Assembly (NCBI GenBank): GCA_016717305.1
Contig: JADKFY010000006.1
Location: 1-64,000, forward strand
Origin: Flavobacteriales bacterium
GTDB lineage: Bacteria; Bacteroidota; Bacteroidia; Flavobacteriales_F; PHOS-HE28
DNA length: 64,000 nt
Direction: 5' to 3'
Shown: positions 54,860 through 62,706 of the stretch, piece by piece
Numbering within the stretch: the first letter of the stretch is position 1
Layout: every line of letters begins with the position of its first letter
Made by a program: the position numbers and the translations under genes
The notes under the pieces: model-generated
Told to the model about the DNA's origin: nothing
What the model saw: the letters and a program-made list of their open reading frames with translations, nothing else
Database searches by the model: none

Positions 54860-54890
54860 TGTTAATATCCTGTTGATAATTTGTTAATAA
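54860..54890. promoter_or_regulatory. Three 11-bp phased repeats resembling a Pho box
   Basis: TGTTAATAT, TGTTGATAA and TGTTAATAA start at 54860, 54871 and 54882, exactly 11 bases apart. On the minus strand this is TTAACA-N5-TCAACA-N5-TTAACA, the arrangement bound by PhoP/PhoB-type OmpR-family regulators. A weaker fourth unit TTTATAC follows at 54893. It lies in the divergent gap, 60 bases before the operon start at 54952. The binding protein is inferred only; DnaA-box resemblance (TGTTGATAA) is a second reading. Confidence 0.5.
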
Positions 54891-54951
54891 CTTTTATACA
54901 GTTAGCTTCACCGCCGCGATCAGAACCTTTGATGCCTTTGCTCCTACTCCT

Positions 54952-57279
54952 ATGGACCTGTTGCTTGAAGCGTTGGACACCGCTTCAGCACCCGACCGTG
55001 GAATTTATCGGCCGGAACTCTTTCGTCTATCGTTGCCCACGGACAGGCAACGGTTGGATGCGGTGCTGAAGTTGGTACCCGGCATAACGATTCACGATGA
55101 GCTGCGATCACAGCTCGTTGAGTTGGTGCGGACCCTCGATCCGTCCGTGAAATTCGGCAAGGAAGAGCTACGATCTGCGGCCACCGCGCATTTAATGGGG
55201 ATAGACCCACACCTATATGGAGTTTGGGTATACTATCCGTGGTCACGTCGGTTGGTCCACCTGTTGGACGAGGCGGAGTTCGCACAAGTGCGCACGGATC
55301 GCAACCGGAACAAGATCACCAGCGAGGAACAATCCATTCTCGCTACCAAAAAGGTCGGCGTGATCGGACTAAGCGTAGGTCAAAGTGTATGCCTTACAAT
55401 GGCCTTGGAACGCTGCTTTGGCGAGTTGCGGATCGCGGACTTCGACACCCTTGAATTAAGCAACCTCAATCGGATCCGTAGTGGCACGCACGCCATGGGC
55501 AACCTCAAGACCGTGAACGTGGCCCGCGAGATCGCGGAGATCGACCCTTTCCTGAAGGTGGTCTGCTTCAACGAAGGCATAACTGAGGCCAACATTGATG
55601 CCTTCTTGGTCGAAGGTGGAAAGTTGGATGTTTTGGTCGAGGAATGCGACAGTGTGGATGTGAAGATCCTTTCACGTTTCAAGGCAAAAGCACTTGGGAT
55701 CCCGGTGGTCATGGATACCAGTGACCGGGGCATGATCGATATCGAGCGCTTCGATCTGGAACCTGAGAGACCAATTTTCCATGGAAAACTGGAACATCTT
55801 GACCTTTCGAAGGCAAAAGAGGCAAAGACTGCCGAGCAAAAGCTACAATACGTAGTTCCGATAACTGGATTGGACACCTTGAGCAAAAGGATGAAAGGTA
55901 GCATGTTGGAGATGGGACGGACCCTCACTTCATGGCCTCAGTTGGCATCTTCTGTCGCAGCCGGAGGAGGCTTTTCCGGTGACGTGCTGCGAAGACTGCT
56001 TTTGAGTGAATTAAAAGCGAGTGGCAGATGGTTCATTGACCCTGCTTCATTGATCAATGATCCCGTTGAAGTGGGATCGGATCACGAGGACACAGGTATG
56101 AACCGATCCCCTGCCCCATTGACAGTGGAACAGATGGACAAGGTGATCTCGCAGTTGGCACTGCAGAACGTGCCTTCAGTGCCATTGAGTGAAGAGTTGG
56201 CAGCGGAATTGGCTCAAGCTGGATCATTGGCCCCTTCAGGTGGCAATGATCAACCTTGGCGCTTTCATTTGGTAAGAGGAAGACTGTTCATGTTCCATGA
56301 TGTCCACCGTTCATTTTCTCTTATAGACCCTACTAGCGTGATAGCAGGGATATCGTTGGGTTCAGCAATTGAGAACGTGAGCCTTAAAGCAGCTCAAATT
56401 GGTCTCGAGCAGACGATCACGTACTCACCGCTAAGTGCTGAACCTTCGCTGATCGCAGTCTTCGAGTTCAAACAAAAAGGATCTGGTCGTCGAGCTGAGC
56501 CAGATGCACTTTACATGCAATTGGCGGATCGCTGCACCAATCGACGCATGGGCGATGGGAAGGCGATAAGCGATGATGGGTTGAATGCACTGAGATCCTC
56601 CGTTATTGGTTCGGGTTTCGGTGTTGAGTTGCACGTCCATTCGGACAAAAAATCCATCGACGCGATCGCGGATCTCTGTGGAAAGGGGGAACGTCTCAGA
56701 TTCATGAATCCTGTTTGTCACCACGAATTGTTCACGAAGGAAGTGAGGTGGACCGCGGAGGAGGCGATCAGGACCAGGGACGGGCTTGACCTTGCCACCT
56801 TTGAGATGAATGAGGGTGAAATATTGGGAATGAAAGTGGCTTCCGACCCGGAAGCGATCGCACTTTTGCGCAACTGGGAGGGCGGCTCATTGTTCCAAGA
56901 CCTTAGCGGTCCCGCTATCCGGTCCTCTTCCGCTATTGCACTGATCAGTATTGGAGATAAAAGCCAACGCTCAATTTTGGAAGGAGGACGTGCTGCGCAA
57001 AGGCTCTGGTTGAAGGCCACGGAATTGGGTTTAGGCGTCCACCCCATTTCGGCTTCGGTACTACTGGGTCTCATTGAGGGCAAAGACGCATTCAATGAAC
57101 GTGAATTGTCATTGATCGAGAAGTTGTTCCGCGACACAGCTGAAGTTTTCGACCTGCATGGTCGCTTTCCGCTTTTCATGTACCGCTTGTTCTACGCTGA
57201 GTCCCCATCCGTCCGAAGTCTTCGGCGCCCAATGAATGATGTCTTTTCGATCGGTAAACCAAACTTCACCTATCAATAA
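54952..57279 (+). CDS. Rv1355c-family E1-like/ThiF-nitroreductase fusion protein
   Basis: This 775-residue two-module protein begins at 54952. After an N-terminal helical domain of about 110 residues it has RNRNKITSEEQSIL, the E1/MoeB entry motif, then GVIGLSVG (136-143), DFDTLELSNLNR (163-174), K186, and C232/D233 in the catalytic turn, all in ThiF/MoeB order. Zinc-finger CxxC pairs are absent. From about residue 390 a nitroreductase-like FMN domain begins, with APSGGNDQPW (427-436) and a closing RAAQRLWLKATELGLGVHPISASVLLG helix. This Rv1355c-type architecture has no known function to me. Adenylation plus a redox step is the simplest inference. The stop overlaps the next start (TAATG), so the two are coupled. 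Confidence 0.88.
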   Translation: MDLLLEALDTASAPDRGIYRPELFRLSLPTDRQRLDAVLKLVPGITIHDELRSQLVELVRTLDPSVKFGKEELRSAATAHLMGIDPHLYGVWVYYPWSRRLVHLLDEAEFAQVRTDRNRNKITSEEQSILATKKVGVIGLSVGQSVCLTMALERCFGELRIADFDTLELSNLNRIRSGTHAMGNLKTVNVAREIAEIDPFLKVVCFNEGITEANIDAFLVEGGKLDVLVEECDSVDVKILSRFKAKALGIPVVMDTSDRGMIDIERFDLEPERPIFHGKLEHLDLSKAKEAKTAEQKLQYVVPITGLDTLSKRMKGSMLEMGRTLTSWPQLASSVAAGGGFSGDVLRRLLLSELKASGRWFIDPASLINDPVEVGSDHEDTGMNRSPAPLTVEQMDKVISQLALQNVPSVPLSEELAAELAQAGSLAPSGGNDQPWRFHLVRGRLFMFHDVHRSFSLIDPTSVIAGISLGSAIENVSLKAAQIGLEQTITYSPLSAEPSLIAVFEFKQKGSGRRAEPDALYMQLADRCTNRRMGDGKAISDDGLNALRSSVIGSGFGVELHVHSDKKSIDAIADLCGKGERLRFMNPVCHHELFTKEVRWTAEEAIRTRDGLDLATFEMNEGEILGMKVASDPEAIALLRNWEGGSLFQDLSGPAIRSSSAIALISIGDKSQRSILEGGRAAQRLWLKATELGLGVHPISASVLLGLIEGKDAFNERELSLIEKLFRDTAEVFDLHGRFPLFMYRLFYAESPSVRSLRRPMNDVFSIGKPNFTYQ

Positions 57280-57953
57280 TGGAAACCGTGAACATTTTGG
57301 CCTTTAGGGCCCCGGAACGTCCCGATCTCGTAGCAACCTTTTTGAAGGAACACGAATTGGTCTTGACCGAATTGAATATACCCTTGATGGTGAAGGGGGA
57401 TACCGAATGGACCACAGACCCCAATTGTTATGTTATTGTAGCCTTGCACCAAACCGAGGGCATGGTCGGTGGTTTACGTTTCCAGGTTGATCACGGTCCC
57501 GGATCCAAATTGCCGATGTCGCAGGCGATCTCGAAATTGGATCCGTCCATAGTTCCATTATTGCAAGGCCTGAAGCAAGGAGGGAACGGTGAAGTATGCG
57601 GGCTATGGAGTGCTAATCGTTTCGCCAACCGTGGCGTCGCGGTCCTTCTTAGCACGGCTGTAACAGCAATAGCGCCATATACGGGTGCGAATAGCATGGT
57701 TTGCTTCGTTGGTGCGCACACGAAACGACATCCTGAAAAGAATGGGTTCATCGCAATTAAGAATATCGGTGAAGACGGGGCATTCAATTATCCAACGAGC
57801 GAGTTCCGATCCATTGCCATGGTGAATCCCGACCCAGTGCTCTTGCCATTCGCCGATCCGAAGCAACGTCAGGTGATCTACAGCTTACGGCTCCGTCCGG
57901 ACCAAACGCGGGGCGAGTGTCCTGCGAGTGATCCCGTTGGAGGTGAAGTATGA
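57279..57953 (+). CDS. Small acyltransferase-like (GNAT/LuxI-type) protein
   Basis: This 224-residue protein starts at 57279 inside the preceding stop (TAATG). It is cytoplasmic, with an N-terminal sensor-like half and the pattern CYVIVALHQTEGMVGGLRFQVDH, LPMSQAISKLDPS, GEVCGLWSANRFANRGVAVLLSTAVTAIAPYTGANSMVCFVG. The VGGLRF strand, the LP helix and the later GLW-strand-helix order resemble the GNAT superfamily and autoinducer/N-acyl-amino-acid synthases. The match is by pattern only; conserved residues of LuxI (R, E) were not verified. I infer acyl transfer to a small molecule. The next gene is 116 bases downstream. Confidence 0.6.
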   Translation: METVNILAFRAPERPDLVATFLKEHELVLTELNIPLMVKGDTEWTTDPNCYVIVALHQTEGMVGGLRFQVDHGPGSKLPMSQAISKLDPSIVPLLQGLKQGGNGEVCGLWSANRFANRGVAVLLSTAVTAIAPYTGANSMVCFVGAHTKRHPEKNGFIAIKNIGEDGAFNYPTSEFRSIAMVNPDPVLLPFADPKQRQVIYSLRLRPDQTRGECPASDPVGGEV

Positions 57954-58069
57954 CCTGAAGTTCACCGAGATCCTAGACCTTGTGGCATACAGAATGCGTG
58001 ACCAACAACAACTGGGTCATACGGGGTAGTATTGGAACCATTGACCGTCGTATCTCGTAGGAGCGACGG

Positions 58070-60205
58070 ATGAAGCCTTCGTTTCTGGGTCTTTTGTTGC
58101 TGCAAATGGTGAGCTTGGGTGCCTATTCAGCAACCGATCACACCTATCGTGATGACGTGCCCCCTATTCACGCCGGAACGTCCTTCGAGGTCTTGGAAGA
58201 CCCCAGTTCCGACCTCAAGGCCGAGGATGTTCTCACATCCACCGAATTCATCGCTGTGCGCGAAGCAGTGCCGAATTTGGGGATCAGCAATTCCACCTTC
58301 TGGTTGCGTTGTACTTTAAGGAACGAAGGAAGCTCTGATCGAATATTTCTTTGTGTCGAATACGCAGAAATTGATATTATCGAAGTTTTTGTGTTCCGGC
58401 ATGATAAGCTCGAACGGATATCCTTAACAGGTCAATCCGTTGGTAAGCCATATAGAAATTCAAATGATCCAGAATATTCCTTCACACTTCCCATTGCGAA
58501 TGGAGAGGTTGGCACTGTCCTACTTCGTGCAAAGAGCAACAAACAGCTTCAACTACCCATTTTGTTCAGATCGGCACAAGAAGTTACAAGTATAAGGTCC
58601 ACAAGGAATTTTCTCCTTGGAGGTTACATCGGAATTATGCTGGTCCTATCGTTCTACAATATTTTCATCTACTTCTCGATCAAGGATAAAAGTTACTTGT
58701 ATTACGTGCTCTACTTATTGGCGGTAGCCTTGACCCAGCTCGCATTCATTGGAATAGGACAATTCTACATATGGCCCGGAAATACATGGCTATCTTCATA
58801 CGCCACACTGGCTCTTACCCTTTTAACAGCTACTCTGGGTATGCAATTTGCTCGAACATTCATCAGTACGGAAAATTACACCCCGATGTTAGATAGAATA
58901 ATACCAATATTCTTCATCCTATTTGCTCTTTGTTTCGGACTTCAGCAAACCGGAAATGCCATCTTAGGTTATAAACCCACTCAGGCTCTATCCGGATTGT
59001 CCGCCATTTACATTGTTACGTTCGCGATCCTTGCGGTGCGTAGAGGCTCTCGACAAGCGATGTTTTTCCTTGTGGCATGGTCAGCCTTCCTCATATCAGT
59101 TGTGGTATTTATATTCAAGGACTTGGGTATTTTGCCGTATAACGCCTTTACGACATCGGCAATGCCCGTCGGTTCAGCCATAGAAGGCATCCTTCTCTCC
59201 TTCGGTCTGGCGGATCGGATCAACGTGCTGAGACGCGAAAAGGCTGCATCGCAAGCAGCTGAACTACGATCCTCCCAAGAGAACGAACGCATTATCCGCG
59301 AGCAGAACGTGACCTTGGAGAACAAGGTGAACGAACGAACCCGTGCACTTCAAGAAAGCAATGCGCACCTCAAGCAGACCCAGACCAAACTTGTCAATGC
59401 CGAGAAAATGGCATCGCTTGGTCAATTGACGGCCGGCATTGCACACGAGATCAACAACCCGATCAACTTCATCACCAGCAACATCCAACCCCTTCGTCGC
59501 AATATCGCCGAGATCGTCGAAGTCATGCAAGGCTATCGTTCCATTGAAGCTTCCAAGGCCAAGGAACAGATGGCGGCGTTGAAGTTGCGAGAAGAAGAGC
59601 TTGGTATTTCTGAGTCGATCAACGAACTCGACGAGATCATCGGCAGCATGGCCGAGGGTTCCAGCCGCACGGCAGAGATCGTGCGAGGTCTTCGGAATTT
59701 CTCAAGGTTGGATGAGGATGACTTGAAGCCCACTGACTTGAACGAAGGCATTCGTAGCACATTGACCCTTCTTGGGCCGCAAGTAAAGGATCACGTGACC
59801 ATATCACTGGACCTAATGGAACTTCCGGCGGTGGAGTGCTATCCCGGGAAGTTGAACCAGGTGTTCATGAACGTGATCACCAACGCGATCCACGCTACCA
59901 AGGCAATGGATGGCGACCGCAAGCCATTGATCCAGATCAGTTCCCATTGCACTGCAGGGCATGCCATCATTTGCATCCGTGACAATGGGTCGGGAATGAA
60001 CGCGGAAGTGAAGACGCGCATCTTCGACCCGTTCTTCACCACTAAACCAGTGGGTGAAGGAACCGGTTTGGGACTAGCGATCGTTTATGGGATCATCGAA
60101 GATCACCAGGGTAGCATTTCGGTAGAATCCGAGGTTGGAGAGGGTTCAGTTTTCACGATCCAGATCCCGCTCCTCCACGAAAAATTGATACAACTACGAG
60201 CCTAA
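58070..60205 (+). CDS. 7TMR-DISM sensor histidine kinase
   Basis: The 711-residue protein has a signal peptide, an extracellular 7TMR-DISMED2-type jelly-roll (about 25-165), seven membrane helices (about 180-385: LGGYIGIMLVLSFYNIFIYF, YVLYLLAVALTQLAFIGIGQF, LALTLLTATLGMQFARTFI, and so on), a coiled coil, and a kinase core. The H box is AGIAHEINNPINF with H459; the N box asparagine is N605, G1 is DNGSGMN with D638, and G2 is GEGTGLGLAIVYG. It would sense an external small molecule. The stop overlaps the next start (TAATG). The stretch 58320-59160 looks more A/T-rich than the flanks. Confidence 0.93.
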   Translation: MKPSFLGLLLLQMVSLGAYSATDHTYRDDVPPIHAGTSFEVLEDPSSDLKAEDVLTSTEFIAVREAVPNLGISNSTFWLRCTLRNEGSSDRIFLCVEYAEIDIIEVFVFRHDKLERISLTGQSVGKPYRNSNDPEYSFTLPIANGEVGTVLLRAKSNKQLQLPILFRSAQEVTSIRSTRNFLLGGYIGIMLVLSFYNIFIYFSIKDKSYLYYVLYLLAVALTQLAFIGIGQFYIWPGNTWLSSYATLALTLLTATLGMQFARTFISTENYTPMLDRIIPIFFILFALCFGLQQTGNAILGYKPTQALSGLSAIYIVTFAILAVRRGSRQAMFFLVAWSAFLISVVVFIFKDLGILPYNAFTTSAMPVGSAIEGILLSFGLADRINVLRREKAASQAAELRSSQENERIIREQNVTLENKVNERTRALQESNAHLKQTQTKLVNAEKMASLGQLTAGIAHEINNPINFITSNIQPLRRNIAEIVEVMQGYRSIEASKAKEQMAALKLREEELGISESINELDEIIGSMAEGSSRTAEIVRGLRNFSRLDEDDLKPTDLNEGIRSTLTLLGPQVKDHVTISLDLMELPAVECYPGKLNQVFMNVITNAIHATKAMDGDRKPLIQISSHCTAGHAIICIRDNGSGMNAEVKTRIFDPFFTTKPVGEGTGLGLAIVYGIIEDHQGSISVESEVGEGSVFTIQIPLLHEKLIQLRA

Positions 60206-61746
60206 TGACCGTACCCGAGAAAATACGAGTGCTTTACGTGGATGACGAAGCGGGGAACCTCGTTTCATTCAAGAGCACATTCCGACGCGAGATGCACGTA
60301 TCGGTAGCTGGATCCGGTGAGGAGGCGCTGGCCCTGCTGGAGCACGAAGAGTTCCACGTGATCATTTCGGACCAGCGAATGCCGAACATGACCGGGTCCG
60401 AATTGCTAGGCGTGGTCAGGATGCGACACCCGAAAATGATCCGTATGCTGCTGACCGGCTACGCGGATATGACGGCGATCATATCGGCGGTGAATGATGC
60501 CGGTATCAATGCCTATTTGACAAAGCCATGGAACGCTGACGACTTGGGCCTTCGTATCAAACAAGGGTACGAGGTCCACTCACTTCGTAGTGAGCGGGAG
60601 AAACTGCTCAAGGGCTACCAGCAGATCTTCGATGGAGCTGGTGATCCCATTCTGATCGTGGAACGCTCCGGCCGCATCATTGATGCAAATCCCGCATGCA
60701 GTAAACTGCTGGACATCCCGATCACTGAACTATCGGGCCTTGACCTTGCAAGTCTGATTGAACCCGGGGCCGACCTCATCAATAGCCTGAAGAAGCGGCG
60801 AAATGGAAATGAATTCTTGAATGTGGACCTCACCTTGCGCACTCCTGGGGGGGTGGTCATCGACTGTCTAATGACAGCCACCTACATGGGAAAACAACCC
60901 AATGGAGATCGGGTCTTCCAAGCGGTGATCAAGAACATAACGGATCGTAAGAAAGAAGAAGCCCGGGTCAGGAAACAAAATGCGGAACTGGACAAACGCG
61001 TTGCTGCCCGCACCGCTCAACTCATGGAGGCCTTGGAGGATCTGGGGTCTTTCTCCTACTCCGTTGCTCATGATCTCCGCTCACCCCTGAAGAATCTGAC
61101 CATGTTGGCGGGCCATCTTCACACTTCGACCCAAGCACATAACAACGACCCGGATCAAGTTGCTTGCGCAGCACGCATTCAGGTCGGTACGGAACGTCTT
61201 TTGGGATTGGTGGATGATCTCTTGAAATTCTCCCAGACAAGTGATCGGGAGATATCCTGCGCAGCAGTGGATCTGTGCGCTACTATTGAGGAAGTGATCT
61301 CAGAACAGGTCACGATCGAACGAAATGACCAAGTCGTGGTCCGGGTAAAACCCGACACACTGGTACATGCCGATGCTTCGATGTTGAAGGTGGTGATCAC
61401 CAATTTGGTGTCCAATGCGTTGAAATTCTCCAGGAACCATGTCCTACCGGAGATCACCATTGGGCATGAGGTAAAAGGCGATCGCGATGTGATCTTCGTA
61501 AAGGACAACGGGGTTGGTTTTGACCCACAACATAGGGAACTGATCTTCGGGGCTTTCAAGCGGGTACACCAGAACGACCTGTTCGAAGGTACGGGAATAG
61601 GACTGGCCATAGTAAGCAGGATCGTGGGGAAACACGGAGGTGAAGTATGGGCTGATAGCTCCTTGGGCAAAGGCACCACCATCTATATGGCACTGCCCAG
61701 ATCAAGAGCGGGATCAGCGAGTGTTCCGTTGGGCAAAGTGGCATGA
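60205..61746 (+). CDS. REC-PAS-histidine kinase hybrid
   Basis: This 513-residue cytoplasmic kinase starts inside the preceding stop. The receiver (1-125) has VLYVDDE, D56 in IISDQRMPN, LLTGY and TKPW. A PAS domain follows (about 140-255: IFDGAGDPILIVERSGRIIDANPACSKLLDI), then the HisKA helix with SVAHDLRSPLKNL (H289), and HATPase boxes NLVSNALKFS, DNGVGFD and GTGIGLAIVSRIVGKHGG. It is likely phosphorylated by, or relays to, the upstream kinase. Its receiver is similar to the single-domain regulator at 54279-54767. An ATGA overlap with the next frame suggests coupling. Confidence 0.92.
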   Translation: MTVPEKIRVLYVDDEAGNLVSFKSTFRREMHVSVAGSGEEALALLEHEEFHVIISDQRMPNMTGSELLGVVRMRHPKMIRMLLTGYADMTAIISAVNDAGINAYLTKPWNADDLGLRIKQGYEVHSLRSEREKLLKGYQQIFDGAGDPILIVERSGRIIDANPACSKLLDIPITELSGLDLASLIEPGADLINSLKKRRNGNEFLNVDLTLRTPGGVVIDCLMTATYMGKQPNGDRVFQAVIKNITDRKKEEARVRKQNAELDKRVAARTAQLMEALEDLGSFSYSVAHDLRSPLKNLTMLAGHLHTSTQAHNNDPDQVACAARIQVGTERLLGLVDDLLKFSQTSDREISCAAVDLCATIEEVISEQVTIERNDQVVVRVKPDTLVHADASMLKVVITNLVSNALKFSRNHVLPEITIGHEVKGDRDVIFVKDNGVGFDPQHRELIFGAFKRVHQNDLFEGTGIGLAIVSRIVGKHGGEVWADSSLGKGTTIYMALPRSRAGSASVPLGKVA

Positions 61747-61802
61747 CCCGAAACTTTATACCTGCAACAACGTATCACGCCCAACATACATACACCAAGT
61801 TG

Positions 61803-62348
61803 ATGCGGATCGAACACTCCCAATTACGCAACCGGCACCTCTCCACCGCTCTCGCCTCCATCGCGTTGTTCGTAACCATTTCCACAATGGGCCAAAGCAA
61901 GTTGGTGGATCGCCGTGATCAAGCCGAAGGTTGGTATGTCCCATTGCATGGTCGCGTACTTGTTGACGGCAAAAGCACGGATGGGTATATGGTGCACCTC
62001 TTCAAGGACAATCAGGAAGTAGGAGAGATCGCCAGCGATAAGAAGGGGCGCTTTGAACTGGAATTGGATCTGGACCAGTCGTATACGATCGAGTTCGTTA
62101 AAGAAGGCTTCGTGAAGAAATACATCTACTTGGACACGACCCTGCCAAAGGAGCTGGTCCAGTACCCCTCATATGAATGTACTGTTGGCCTTGAGAAGAA
62201 AGCCGCTTCGAACGTCGATCCGTTCTACCGTGATTTCCCATCGGCGATCATTCGTTACAACGCTGAATTAGGTGGCTTCACTCATAGTGAACACTACTAC
62301 ACCCATATCCAGACCAAACTGGTCGGTTACGCGAACGCTGGGAAGTAA
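61803..62348 (+). CDS. Secreted carboxypeptidase-regulatory-like domain protein
   Basis: The ATG at 61803 (MRIEHSQLRNRHLSTALASIALFVTISTMGQ) gives a signal peptide; an ATG at 61743 that overlaps the kinase stop (ATGA) would add 20 residues. The 181-residue product contains an Ig-like regulatory fold: PLHGRVLVDGKSTDGYMVHLFKDNQEVGEIASDKKGRFELELDLDQSYTIEF, then YPSYECTVGLEK and DPFYRDFPSAIIRYNAELGGFTHSEHYY. Similar proteins are common in Bacteroidota, without a known role. It is the last gene of the operon before the terminator. Confidence 0.75.
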   Translation: MRIEHSQLRNRHLSTALASIALFVTISTMGQSKLVDRRDQAEGWYVPLHGRVLVDGKSTDGYMVHLFKDNQEVGEIASDKKGRFELELDLDQSYTIEFVKEGFVKKYIYLDTTLPKELVQYPSYECTVGLEKKAASNVDPFYRDFPSAIIRYNAELGGFTHSEHYYTHIQTKLVGYANAGK

Positions 62349-62398
62349 AGGGTCTTATCCCCGCCTTACAAACAGAACGAAACAAGGCAGGAGAAAGC

Positions 62399-62422
62399 GA
62401 GGCGGGCTCGTAAGCTCGCCTC
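62399..62422 (+). terminator. Intrinsic-type terminator closing the sensor operon
   Basis: GAGGCGGGCT (62399-62408) pairs with AGCTCGCCTC (62413-62422), one G-T pair, loop CGTA. The downstream plus-strand sequence is GATCAATTTTG, a short T tract. Confidence 0.75.
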
Positions 62423-62511
62423 GATCAATTTTGCCCTTCCCAATACTGACATTCTGAATTCCTCTGATCACACTGTCAATGTCGATCAACAGAACTTCCC
62501 GTATATTTGCA

Positions 62512-62519
62512 CCGCTTTT
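62512..62519 (+). promoter_or_regulatory. Bacteroidota -7 element for the DEAD-box gene
   Basis: TATATTTG matches TAnnTTTG exactly. Transcription would begin near 62526 and give a leader of about 180 bases before the start at 62707. No -33 TTG is seen at the usual distance. Confidence 0.6.
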
Positions 62520-62638
62520 GGCAATACCATAGCACGCCCCGAGCGCCCAACTAGCTGTAAAGCACTGTCCAGGCGCCATCCCCAGCGGATCATTGCACGC
62601 CGGACACGATCGAAGGGGCGATCATCAACCCTTACAGG

Positions 62639-62705
62639 GTGTTTGCGGGGACAATGGTCCGCAACACCGAACCCATCCCGCGCAGGGAATGATCTGCGCA
62701 AACAC
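62639..62705 (+). promoter_or_regulatory. Stem-loop leader ending at the start codon of the helicase gene
   Basis: GTGTTTGCG (62639-62647) is the perfect complement of CGCAAACAC (62697-62705), so a long stem-loop ends one base before the ATG at 62707. A competing hairpin, GCGCAG (62680-62685) with CTGCGC (62694-62699), shares bases with the long stem, so only one can form. This suggests a translation-controlling switch or a self-regulated helicase leader. Folding was not computed. Confidence 0.5.
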
Positions 62706-62706
62706 C

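Noticed and set aside
54855..54900. A/T-rich TGTTRATAA repeats as a replication origin
   Set aside because: No dnaA gene, no larger cluster of DnaA boxes and no strand-skew evidence in the window; the 11-bp phasing fits a regulator site better.
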